A stretch of DNA of 34,039 nt from CAZGVV01 sp964529155. GTDB taxonomy: Bacteria; Pseudomonadota; Alphaproteobacteria; Rickettsiales; SXRF01. Positions 23,416 through 30,968 of this stretch are shown one piece after another. The notes under the pieces were generated by a model that was not told the origin of the DNA, did not search any database, and was given only the letters and a program-made list of their open reading frames with translations. Position numbers and translations under genes: made by a program. The DNA lies in contig CAZGVV010000015.1 of the NCBI GenBank assembly GCA_964529155.1, positions 1 to 34,039 on the forward strand, written 5' to 3'. The first letter of the stretch is position 1; every line of letters begins with the position of its first letter.

Positions 23416-24126
23416 ATGGCAAAAGCACGTTCTATTGAAGATGCAAACAAACAAAAAACCGAGCTTCGCGAGGAGATAACCCAAGCAGAATCTGGCATTA
23501 ATGCTATAGATAAAAGCATTGCTACAGAAGATCAATTATACCATCGTCGAGCAACATTAGTAGCAGATGCGATCCGGGCTCAGGAAAAAAAAGAAGAAAT
23601 GTTTTCATCGACTATAGTTAACGGCATCATGATAGAAGGCACTCGTATCTTTATGAATATAGGTACTATGTACAATGAAATAAATGCTCAAGATGCACGA
23701 AAATTTCTTAAGAAAATCCTTCCTCATTGCACTCATGAAATAGACAAATTAGAAATTATGCCTGTCTCTTATCACTCAAAAAATAATACCATTCGGCCCC
23801 CCCAAGGAAATATGGATTATGATGGTGCATTTGCAATTACTGTGGATGACCATTTTGATGCAATAGCCAAAGCAATATTACTAAAAACAAACACAGAGAT
23901 TTTACTTACTGACACCAATAATTTGCCATCCCATGATTTCCGTCAGAAATTAGAAACGTTCACTACTCCAGATGCATTGGATACTGATTTCACATTTAGT
24001 CACGACGATATAAACTATATCAGAAATGAAGCCTCGAAATTTCGTTTGGGGAAGCCTTATACAAAGGTCACTGCCGCCAACCTAGAGCCATCTAAAACGC
24101 CTCACCGAAAAGGCAAAGAACATTAA
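23416..24126 (+). CDS. hypothetical protein, paralog B (236 residues)
   Basis: Begins MAKARSIEDANKQKTELRE and ends HRKGKEH like paralog A. It has the same layout: N-terminal charged helix, IEG near residue 75, DARKFLKKILPHC, the segment DGAFAITVDDHFDAIAKAILLKTNT, and FSHDDINYIRNEA. Protein similarity in the body is modest, while the last 29 coding and stop-region bases are identical in DNA. The stop codon overlaps the stop of the convergent glycosyltransferase gene (both within TTAA at 24123-24126). Function unknown. Confidence 0.75.
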   Translation: MAKARSIEDANKQKTELREEITQAESGINAIDKSIATEDQLYHRRATLVADAIRAQEKKEEMFSSTIVNGIMIEGTRIFMNIGTMYNEINAQDARKFLKKILPHCTHEIDKLEIMPVSYHSKNNTIRPPQGNMDYDGAFAITVDDHFDAIAKAILLKTNTEILLTDTNNLPSHDFRQKLETFTTPDALDTDFTFSHDDINYIRNEASKFRLGKPYTKVTAANLEPSKTPHRKGKEH

Positions 24127-25931
24127 TCCACCACAAACAGCTTTACATGCATATCTGCTTCGGGAATTGTTACTGAATGTAACCAATCCGGGGTGGGCAT
24201 GTCACGAAGCGCTTCGGTAAACAGCGCAGGTTTCGTATCCTGGGAAAAAGGTTCGGCGTCTTCATTGTCGCAGATCAGCACAGCATTGGCATGTGCCTTC
24301 TGGATAGCATCGTGGGCTGATTCCGCATCCGGTGCATAATAAAACTGGCTGAGCAATTGCAGTCCCTTGCCGTCATTATGGTAGTTGGAAGCAACCGTAC
24401 TATACAGCGTCCAATAGAGAATTTGCGGCGCGGTATTGGCATCGGTGAGGATGGTATGGGGCCGGTTGCCCAATATGCGCATCAACGTACCGGACTGAAT
24501 AAGCTGCGCCTCAGACGCATGGCAGGATTCGGCGGCAACAGCGTGAGGCAGGCGCGCGGCTGCGGGCAAAAGCAAAGGAAGTACCGGAAGCGCAAGCGTC
24601 ACCAGGATAATAACCGTAGAAATAACCGGCGTATCTTTGAAGGCGCGGCGCAAGCAGGCGCTGCAGTGCAGGGCAAAACCCGCAACGGGAACCCAGCTGA
24701 GTGGAATGACATAATAATTCCAGCGGCGCTGAAATACCATGCAGAGGGTCATCACCAGCACAACAATAAAGAGCTGCCTTGCACGATGGATCTGCTCGTT
24801 TTCAGGTTCATTCCACTGCATTATTGTCCATGCATATATCACCAGCGCCATAAGGGGCATTATCAGGAAAATGCCGGTTACTTGCGGATTCGTTATCATC
24901 CACGCCGGTTGCAATTCGATAATCGTACGGCTGAAATAGTCCATCACGCCGGGGTCGGCATCCGCTATCGGCCCTTGCCAGAAAAGCGGGAAACGCCATT
25001 TCATCAATGCAGTGATAAGCCCTGCCCCGCATGCGCCATAGGCCAGGCGGCGCACCCGGGTAGAAAGCCATGCCTGATTGATTTCCGCACATCCGGCAAG
25101 CAATGCGGCGCATCCCCACAGAATGACATACACCAGCGAAATGCTGTCATAGCGGGGAATGAACCACTCGATTACGCGGCGCTCAATGCACAGGCTTACG
25201 GCAAGGGTGATGAATACCCAATTCAACGTATGCCGAAGCGTTCTGATGACGCTTTTATCTCCCTGCACCCAACGCCATGCGGGATAGAGCAATACGGCCA
25301 CAACAGGAACACAAAATTCAGGAGACACCCATATGCCAACACCTGCCAGTACGCCGCTTACCAGGCTGCGGTAACGGCGCATGCTAATGGTGCTTGCCAC
25401 AAAAAAGACAAACAGCATGGCAAGCAGGCTATGGTGATCTGCGCGCCCGGGATGGAATACGGCGACAATCAGCGGGTCCATCATAACCCCAAGCGCCAAT
25501 ACCATTAATCCCAGCACGCTTAGGCCCATCTGCCGCCCAATGGCGAGCACCCCCAGGGCAAGACCCCATAATAAAAACGCATTAAACCACCCCGACCACA
25601 CCAGCAATGCATCCTTAAAATCATACCAGGGTGTGAGTGCATACGCCCCGGCCAGCAACACCACATCCAAGGGCCGCGTCCAGTGATTGCGTATCCCGTA
25701 TGGCGGTGTCAGGCGGGTAAGCTGGTGGTCGTACCATGCGCCGCTGTCATGCAATTGCTGCACGAGCGTAAGGCGAATCCAGGGATCAGCGTCATTATAC
25801 CCATAGGTTCCCTGCCCCGTAGACCACCCACGCATAAGTAGCGCCGCTTCTATAAGGCACAGACCTAAAAGCGCGCCAACCAAACACACCCTCCACACCC
25901 GGGCGGAAAGAGTGGGTAATGGGTATTTCAT
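24123..25931 (-). CDS. GT-C (STT3-like) membrane glycosyltransferase
   Basis: 602 residues with about eleven hydrophobic segments and a soluble C-terminal part from about 470. The first outer loop carries DADPW (Asp47, Asp49) and the third carries HPGRADHHS, a pattern seen in GT-C enzymes related to oligosaccharyltransferase STT3 and similar polyprenyl-phosphate-sugar users. It follows a DPM1-like GT2 gene by two bases, a common pairing: the GT2 enzyme loads a sugar on a polyprenyl phosphate, the GT-C enzyme transfers it outside the membrane. The acceptor (protein, LPS or other glycan) is not indicated. Its 3' end exists a second time as a relic at 23283-23382. Confidence 0.75.
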   Translation of the reverse strand: MKYPLPTLSARVWRVCLVGALLGLCLIEAALLMRGWSTGQGTYGYNDADPWIRLTLVQQLHDSGAWYDHQLTRLTPPYGIRNHWTRPLDVVLLAGAYALTPWYDFKDALLVWSGWFNAFLLWGLALGVLAIGRQMGLSVLGLMVLALGVMMDPLIVAVFHPGRADHHSLLAMLFVFFVASTISMRRYRSLVSGVLAGVGIWVSPEFCVPVVAVLLYPAWRWVQGDKSVIRTLRHTLNWVFITLAVSLCIERRVIEWFIPRYDSISLVYVILWGCAALLAGCAEINQAWLSTRVRRLAYGACGAGLITALMKWRFPLFWQGPIADADPGVMDYFSRTIIELQPAWMITNPQVTGIFLIMPLMALVIYAWTIMQWNEPENEQIHRARQLFIVVLVMTLCMVFQRRWNYYVIPLSWVPVAGFALHCSACLRRAFKDTPVISTVIILVTLALPVLPLLLPAAARLPHAVAAESCHASEAQLIQSGTLMRILGNRPHTILTDANTAPQILYWTLYSTVASNYHNDGKGLQLLSQFYYAPDAESAHDAIQKAHANAVLICDNEDAEPFSQDTKPALFTEALRDMPTPDWLHSVTIPEADMHVKLFVVD

Positions 25932-25933
25932 GG

Positions 25934-26872
25934 TTAATTATAACCCGGCGCAGGAAACCGCAAATATGCTAAGCGCTTGGCGTCCCATCGCATGCGGCCC
26001 ACGCTGTCCAGGATAATACCCGCTGTCATGCACATCACCGCGATCATCATGATGCCGGTGGCAAGTATGGCGGTGGGGAAACGGGGTACGAGGCCGGTGC
26101 GCATATATTCGGTGACCAACGGATAACCCAGCGCCAGCGACAATATCGCCAGCAGCAATGACAATACGCCAAAAAATAACAACGGGCGGATTTCTTTGAG
26201 TAGCATGAAAATGGTCCACAGAATGCGTGTGCCGTCGCGGTAGGTATGCAATTTACTGGTGGAACCTTCGGGCCGCACGCCGTAAGGAACGGGTAATTCG
26301 CCGTGAGGAATCCGCAGATGCAGGGCGTGCACACTCATTTCCGTTTCTGTTTCAAATCCCATGCTCTCAGCAGGGAACGATTTCACAAAACGCCACGACA
26401 GCACCCGATAGCCAGAAAAAATATCTTTCATGCCCATGCCGAACAACAATGCAACTATGCGGTTAAATAAGCGGTTTCCGAATTGATGCCCGGTGCGATA
26501 TGCCAGCAAATCCGTGGAGACGCGCGCACCCGTGACCATGTCCAATTGCTCGCTAAGCGCGCGCTCAATGAGTGCATGCACTTCAGACGCCGGATAGGTT
26601 CCGTCACCGTCTACAAGAACGTACATATGCGCTTCAATATCAGCGAACATGCGGCGCACCACGTTGCCTTTTCCCTGCCAACGCTCATGGCGGACAATGG
26701 CCCCGGCGCGGCGAGCGATGGCTACGGTGTCGTCGGTGGAGTTGTTGTCGTAGACATAAATCTGCGCGGCAGGAAGCGCTTGGCGAAAATCGGCGATCAC
26801 GGCGGCGATGGTCTGTGCTTCGTTATAGCACGGAATAAGAACGGCAAAGCTGAGCTGTTGCGGCCAGCTCAT
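25934..26872 (-). CDS. family 2 glycosyltransferase, polyprenyl-phosphate sugar type
   Basis: 312 residues. GT-A fold marks: FAVLIPCYNEAQTIAAVI, YVYDNNSTDDTVAIARRAG, the D-x-D sugar-nucleotide site in VLVDGDGTYPASEV, and the acceptor-side DIFSGYRVLSWRFVKSFP and GFETETEMSVHAL. Two C-terminal membrane helices (about 232-254 and 268-292) place it at the inner membrane. It resembles the DPM1/GtrB-like enzymes that make polyprenyl-phosphate sugars. The ATG overlaps the kdsA stop by four bases, so translation is coupled to Kdo synthesis. Confidence 0.85.
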   Translation of the reverse strand: MSWPQQLSFAVLIPCYNEAQTIAAVIADFRQALPAAQIYVYDNNSTDDTVAIARRAGAIVRHERWQGKGNVVRRMFADIEAHMYVLVDGDGTYPASEVHALIERALSEQLDMVTGARVSTDLLAYRTGHQFGNRLFNRIVALLFGMGMKDIFSGYRVLSWRFVKSFPAESMGFETETEMSVHALHLRIPHGELPVPYGVRPEGSTSKLHTYRDGTRILWTIFMLLKEIRPLLFFGVLSLLLAILSLALGYPLVTEYMRTGLVPRFPTAILATGIMMIAVMCMTAGIILDSVGRMRWDAKRLAYLRFPAPGYN

Positions 26873-27696
26873 GGCTTGATTACACGATCAAGCGCTTGCA
26901 ATTGCGTAAGCAGTCCTTCCATGTGATGCAGGGGAACCATGCAAGGACCGTCAGACGGCGCGTTATCCGGGTCTGGGTGGGTTTCCATGAATAATCCCGC
27001 CACCCCAACGGCCACTGCCGCGCGCGCTAACACCGGAACGAATTCACGTTGCCCGCCGGAAGAACCACCCTGCCCGCCTGGCTGTTGTACACTATGAGTA
27101 GCATCAAATACCACGGGGTAACCGGTTTGCGCCATGATGGGAAATGCGCGGAAATCGGTGACTAGTGTGTTATAACCAAACGATGCGCCGCGCTCGGTAA
27201 GCACGATGCGATCATTACCGGATTCTTTAACTTTTTCCGCCACATTTTTCATGTCCCACGGTGCCAGGAATTGGCCTTTTTTGATATTCACCACGCAACC
27301 GGTTTTTGCGGCGGCAATGAGCAAATCTGTCTGGCGGCACAGGAATGCGGGAATCTGCAACACGTCTACCGTGCCTGCCACTTCGGCGCATTGCGCTTCG
27401 GTGTGGACGTCGGTCAGCACGGGGCAGCCAAATGTTTCTTTGATTTCGCGGAAAACCGGCAATGCATTGGCCAGGCCAATCCCGCGTTTGCCGGAAAGGC
27501 TGGTGCGGTTCGCTTTGTCAAAGGAGCTTTTATAAATGAAGCCGATGCCAAGCTTTTTGGTTATCTCCACCAACGTTTTGGCGACAGAAAGCGCGTGTTC
27601 GCGCGATTCCATTTGACACGGCCCGGCGATTAAGACGAAGGGCAAATCATTGCCAAACGTAACGGGACCGACAGAGATATGATGCGCTGCAACCAT
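26869..27696 (-). CDS. kdsA: 3-deoxy-8-phosphooctulonate synthase
   Basis: 275 residues. Condenses PEP with arabinose 5-phosphate to Kdo 8-phosphate, a committed step of LPS inner-core synthesis. Motifs: FVLIAGPCQMESREHAL, YKSSFDKANRTSLSGKRGIG, VLTDVHTEAQCAEVAG, IPAFLCRQTDLL, VNIKKGQFLAPWDM, and VVFDATHSVQQPGG. Asn is absent at the metal site in the VVNIKKGQF region only if compared with metal-independent forms; metal dependence is not decided here. An AGGA upstream of the ATG lies in the right arm of a small inverted repeat. Confidence 0.96.
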   Translation of the reverse strand: MVAAHHISVGPVTFGNDLPFVLIAGPCQMESREHALSVAKTLVEITKKLGIGFIYKSSFDKANRTSLSGKRGIGLANALPVFREIKETFGCPVLTDVHTEAQCAEVAGTVDVLQIPAFLCRQTDLLIAAAKTGCVVNIKKGQFLAPWDMKNVAEKVKESGNDRIVLTERGASFGYNTLVTDFRAFPIMAQTGYPVVFDATHSVQQPGGQGGSSGGQREFVPVLARAAVAVGVAGLFMETHPDPDNAPSDGPCMVPLHHMEGLLTQLQALDRVIKP

Positions 27697-27702
27697 GCTA
27701 TT

Positions 27703-27732
27703 TTCCTAATGTACGAGAAAGCTAATTAGGAA
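27703..27732 (-). promoter_or_regulatory. inverted repeat covering the kdsA ribosome binding site
   Basis: TTCCTAAT (27703-27710) and ATTAGGAA (27725-27732) are perfect complements around a 14-base loop. In the kdsA transcript the arm next to the ATG contains the AGGA presumed to bind the ribosome, so the hairpin could hide it; alternatively it is a protein-binding operator. Confidence 0.35.
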
Positions 27733-27761
27733 GCAACCGCAGGCAAAGTCAAGACTATTGG

Positions 27762-28058
27762 CTATTGTTGGCGTGTTACATTTTCTGCCACAGACGACGG
27801 CGCAGCATTTGTGCGCATCAACGCCTCGTTTAGGCCAGCCTTGTCTTGGCTGTAAATGGGCGTGGGAGGTTTCAGGCCGAAGGTATAATTCGCTTCGCGC
27901 CTGATTTCGCTATTGCGGAAGGTCCAACATTCGCCGGTTTCATGCACGAACGTCACCCATTGCAAATCCCATTGCGGGCCGTAATCAATAATGGCTACCG
28001 CCCAGGCTTTGCCTTTGGGCGTGGTGAGTGGAATGGGCGTGTGCAATTGGCTTAACAT
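27762..28058 (-). CDS. conserved small protein between pyrG and kdsA
   Basis: 98 residues beginning MLSQLHTPIPLTTPKGKAWA. The core IDYGPQWDLQWVTFVHETGE followed by CWTFRNSEIRREANYTFG matches, from memory, a small uncharacterised alphaproteobacterial protein often found near pyrG, kdsA and eno (ETGE-WT-NP-VR-NIT-GR pattern). It has no signal peptide or membrane segment. The C-terminal third is low in similarity and probably disordered. Function unknown. Confidence 0.75.
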   Translation of the reverse strand: MLSQLHTPIPLTTPKGKAWAVAIIDYGPQWDLQWVTFVHETGECWTFRNSEIRREANYTFGLKPPTPIYSQDKAGLNEALMRTNAAPSSVAENVTRQQ

Positions 28059-28102
28059 AGGAGTTAAGCTTACGTAGCCGGGGATAAAAAGCGTATATGA
28101 AA

Positions 28103-29770
28103 TTATGCCGCTTTTTGCTGCTTTTCTGTCTGAGCATGCGCCACCGCTGCTTGCACAAATGCTGCGAACAGCGGGTGCGCGGCGAATGGCCGGGACTTAA
28201 ATTCCGGGTGGAATTGTACACCGACAAACCACGGGTGGTCTTTGAGCTCAACGATTTCGGGCAATTGGCCGCCCGGTGAGAGGCCGGAAAACACCATGCC
28301 CGCCTGCTCAAACACATCGCGGTAGGCCAGATTCACTTCATAACGATGACGATGGCGCTCGGTAATTTGCTGGGAGTCATAAATTTTCTCCGCCAGGCTG
28401 CCGGGTGCTAACACGGATTCATACGCGCCTAAGCGCATCGTGCCGCCGAGATCACCATCACGTGAGCGGGTTTCCATGACATTGCCGCGCAACCATTCCG
28501 TCATCAATCCCACCAGCGGGCCTTTGCCGTCCTTGTCTTCATAAGGGCCGAACTCGGTGGAGGATGCATCGGGCATTTCCAGTACGTTGCGGGCGAATTC
28601 GATGCAGGCCAGCTGCATACCAAAACAGATACCGAGATAGGGTATTTTAGAGGTGCGGGCATAGGCAATGGCGGCCAATTTGCCGGCCACACCGCGCTCA
28701 CCGAACCCACCGGGGACTAAGATGGCATCCGCATCGGCCAATTCTTTGTCAATACCTGCCTTGTCGAGCGCCGCGTCTACCCAGCGAATATGGAGGCCCG
28801 CCTGGTTGGCAATCGCCGCATGGTCAAGGGATTCGGCCAGGGATTTATAGGCGTCGCCAATACCGGTATATTTACCGACAATGGCGATGGTCACCTGGGA
28901 TTTAGGATCGCGCAGGCGGGTAACGATGTCGTCCCATTGCGCCAGTTTAGGCGCATCGTCTACTTGAATGCCGAAATGCTTGAGGACCTGGCGGTCCAGC
29001 CCTTGCTCGCTGTAGCGGCGCGGCACTTCGTAGATGCTGGCAACATCGATGGCTTGAATGACGCATTCTTCGCGGATGTTACAGAACAGACCGATTTTAC
29101 GGCGCTCAGTAACCGGGATTTCGCGGTCGGCGCGGCAGAGCAGAATATCAGCCTGAATACCAATGGCGCGTAATTCTTTCACCGAGTGCTGAGTGGGTTT
29201 GGTTTTTAATTCTTTGGCGGCCGCAATATAGGGAACCAGCGTTAAGTGCATAAACATGGTACGGTCACGGCCCATTTCATAGCCAAGCTGACGAATCGCC
29301 TCCAGGAATGGCTGGCCTTCGATGTCACCAACCGTTCCGCCGATTTCGCAGAGCACGAAATCTTCGTTTTCGGTGTCGTGCATGATGAATTCTTTAATAA
29401 GATCCGTCACATGCGGAATCACTTGCACCGTACCACCCAAATAATCGCCACGCCGTTCCTTGGAGAGCAGGCGGGAATAAAGCTGGCCGGTGGTGACGGA
29501 ATCACTGCGGCGCGCCGATACGCCGGTAAACCGCTCATAATGCCCTAAATCCAAATCAGTTTCCGCGCCGTCATCAGTGACGAATACTTCGCCATGCTGG
29601 GTGGGATTCATCGTGCCGGGGTCTACGTTGAGGTAGGGGTCTAATTTCCGCAAGCGGACTTTATATCCGCGCGATTGCAGAAGTGCGCCCAACGACGCGG
29701 AAGCAATCCCTTTACCAAGCGACGATACCACCCCACCGGTGATAAAAATAAAACGTGTTTTATCAGACAT
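28103..29770 (-). CDS. pyrG: CTP synthase
   Basis: 555 residues from the ATG at 29770 (MSDKTRFIFITGG); an in-frame ATG at 29794 is less likely, and AGAGGG precedes the chosen start. The N-terminal amidoligase domain shows ITGGVVSSLGKGIASASLG, RKLDPYLNVDPGTMNPTQHG and DLDLGHYERF. The C-terminal class I glutamine amidotransferase domain has the nucleophile in YLGICFGMQLACIEF and the His-Glu pair in VGVQFHPEFKSRP. It aminates UTP to CTP with glutamine and ATP. secG-pyrG-kdsA order is typical of alphaproteobacteria. Confidence 0.96.
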   Translation of the reverse strand: MSDKTRFIFITGGVVSSLGKGIASASLGALLQSRGYKVRLRKLDPYLNVDPGTMNPTQHGEVFVTDDGAETDLDLGHYERFTGVSARRSDSVTTGQLYSRLLSKERRGDYLGGTVQVIPHVTDLIKEFIMHDTENEDFVLCEIGGTVGDIEGQPFLEAIRQLGYEMGRDRTMFMHLTLVPYIAAAKELKTKPTQHSVKELRAIGIQADILLCRADREIPVTERRKIGLFCNIREECVIQAIDVASIYEVPRRYSEQGLDRQVLKHFGIQVDDAPKLAQWDDIVTRLRDPKSQVTIAIVGKYTGIGDAYKSLAESLDHAAIANQAGLHIRWVDAALDKAGIDKELADADAILVPGGFGERGVAGKLAAIAYARTSKIPYLGICFGMQLACIEFARNVLEMPDASSTEFGPYEDKDGKGPLVGLMTEWLRGNVMETRSRDGDLGGTMRLGAYESVLAPGSLAEKIYDSQQITERHRHRYEVNLAYRDVFEQAGMVFSGLSPGGQLPEIVELKDHPWFVGVQFHPEFKSRPFAAHPLFAAFVQAAVAHAQTEKQQKAA

Positions 29771-29799
29771 ATAACCCTCTATATAATATCGCACCAGCC

Positions 29800-29843
29800 A
29801 ATGCCGGCACCCAGATCACTGGAATTCCCGTTTACACGGGAAT
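29800..29843. repeat. REP-like intergenic palindrome between secG and pyrG
   Basis: ATTCCCGT (29824-29831) and ACGGGAAT (29836-29843) form a perfect 8-bp stem with a TTAC loop, preceded by GCCGGCACCCAGATCACTGG. The wording (CTGGAATTCCCG...CGGGAATGA) resembles intergenic palindromic repeats found in many copies in proteobacterial genomes. In the reading of the frame-shifted secG tail it lies just beyond the stop and could act as an mRNA end. Confidence 0.55.
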
Positions 29844-29914
29844 GATGATTTATTCCGGCTGCGGTACGCTTGGCGTCTCTTTGAGCATCGGCGCAGTAGT
29901 TTCAGCAGGCTTTT

Positions 29915-30169
29915 CTACTGGTGCGTCAACGATCGAACGCTCAAGATCGCAAGCACAAGGCTGGTAATGATAAAGCAGGTCGCAAGCACGGCCGTAGTGT
30001 GGCTGAGCAAATTACCCGCCGCACGGCCGGAAAGCACATTGCTTCCACCGCCACCAAGACCAGAAAGACCATCATTATCAGAGCGTTGCAATAAAATAAA
30101 CCCGATCATGAACAAAATGATCAGGGTGTGTATTACAAGCAGAACCGTATAAAACGAATGCATGGCCAA
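29915..30169 (-). CDS. secG: preprotein translocase subunit SecG (apparently frameshifted tail)
   Basis: 84 residues in the open frame: first membrane helix (FYTVLLVIHTLIILFMIGFIL), the family loop LLQRSDNDGLSGLGGGGSN with LSGRAAGNLLSHTTAVLA, and a second helix ending LVLAIL. SecG assists SecYE during protein export. After LAIL the frame ends quickly (SVRSLTHQ), while the -1 frame continues ERSIVDAPVEKPAE...VPQPE to a TAA at 29850-29852, a Pro-rich tail like those of other alphaproteobacterial SecG proteins. A one-base error in the assembly or a real shift is likely; both membrane helices are intact either way. Confidence 0.88.
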   Translation of the reverse strand: MAMHSFYTVLLVIHTLIILFMIGFILLQRSDNDGLSGLGGGGSNVLSGRAAGNLLSHTTAVLATCFIITSLVLAILSVRSLTHQ

Positions 30170-30187
30170 TTCCTTATTACTATTTTA

Positions 30188-30907
30188 TTATATCTGCCCG
30201 GAAACCGCCGCACTGTCAAGGATTGCGCAGAATTCTTCCGCAATTAGGCTGGCTCCCCCGACCAATGCGCCAGCGACGCCTTGAAGCTTCAGAATTTCAC
30301 CGGCATTTACTGCCTTTACGGAGCCCCCATACAGTACTTTCACCTCTTTTTCCGTGCACATAGTAATATGGGTATGCATGGCGTGGATGTCTTCATGGGT
30401 AGGGGTTTTGCCGCTACCGATGGCCCATACCGGCTCATATGCGATAACATATTGGTGTGCATGCAAATTTTTAGGTATTGAACCCGCCAGTTGCGCGGCT
30501 ACCACCTGCTTTGCGTCCCCGGCCTGCCAGGCATCCCATTTTTCACCCACGCAAATAATAGGAATAAGCCCGGCTGCAATCGCCCGTTCTGCCTTGGCGC
30601 ATATGTTGGCATCCGTCTCGTGATAGTGCTCTCTGCGTTCGGAATGGCCGACGATCACATAAGCGCAGCCCGATTCTTTCAGCATGGCGGCGGAAATATC
30701 CCCGGTATATGCGCCGGACGCGGCGGAGTGGCAATCTTGCCCCCCACGCTTTACCGTTTGAATCTCGGGCACTTCATGTAAGTAAACCGCAGGCGGGCAC
30801 CACACCGCTTCGACGCCTGGGCGTATCCGCACCGCGACATGCCGCACCCATTCCTGAGCAAGCGCTGCGCTCCCGTTCATTTTCCAATTAGCTACAATCA
30901 AGGTCAT
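30188..30907 (-). CDS. tpiA: triosephosphate isomerase
   Basis: 239 residues. Interconverts dihydroxyacetone phosphate and glyceraldehyde 3-phosphate. Active-site residues are visible: Lys9 in IVANWKMNG, the His in YVIVGHSERR, the Glu in IAYEPVWAIGSGK with the mobile loop, and the phosphate-binding VLYGGSVKA and ALVGGASL. Slightly shorter than the usual 250 residues. It heads the minus-strand run leading to secG and pyrG, with a divergent gene 61 bases upstream. Confidence 0.96.
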   Translation of the reverse strand: MTLIVANWKMNGSAALAQEWVRHVAVRIRPGVEAVWCPPAVYLHEVPEIQTVKRGGQDCHSAASGAYTGDISAAMLKESGCAYVIVGHSERREHYHETDANICAKAERAIAAGLIPIICVGEKWDAWQAGDAKQVVAAQLAGSIPKNLHAHQYVIAYEPVWAIGSGKTPTHEDIHAMHTHITMCTEKEVKVLYGGSVKAVNAGEILKLQGVAGALVGGASLIAEEFCAILDSAAVSGQI

Positions 30908-30934
30908 AGATAGGTCTTAGCAGAAACTTAGGCT

Positions 30935-30940
30935 TTGACA
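30935..30940 (+). promoter_or_regulatory. possible -35 box of the ppiD-trpE pair
   Basis: A perfect TTGACA in the 61-base gap between divergent tpiA and the ppiD-like gene. The matching -10 is unclear (GATAAA or TAAATC at 14-16 bases), and the start codon follows soon after, so the mRNA would be almost leaderless. Confidence 0.25.
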
Positions 30941-30968
30941 ATCGGGGTAAGTGCGATAAATCTTCGGC

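Noticed and set aside
24357..25508. A 383-codon plus-strand frame inside the GT-C gene
   Set aside because: It is fully antisense to a membrane protein with clear motifs; its His/Arg/Asn-rich translation has no family features.
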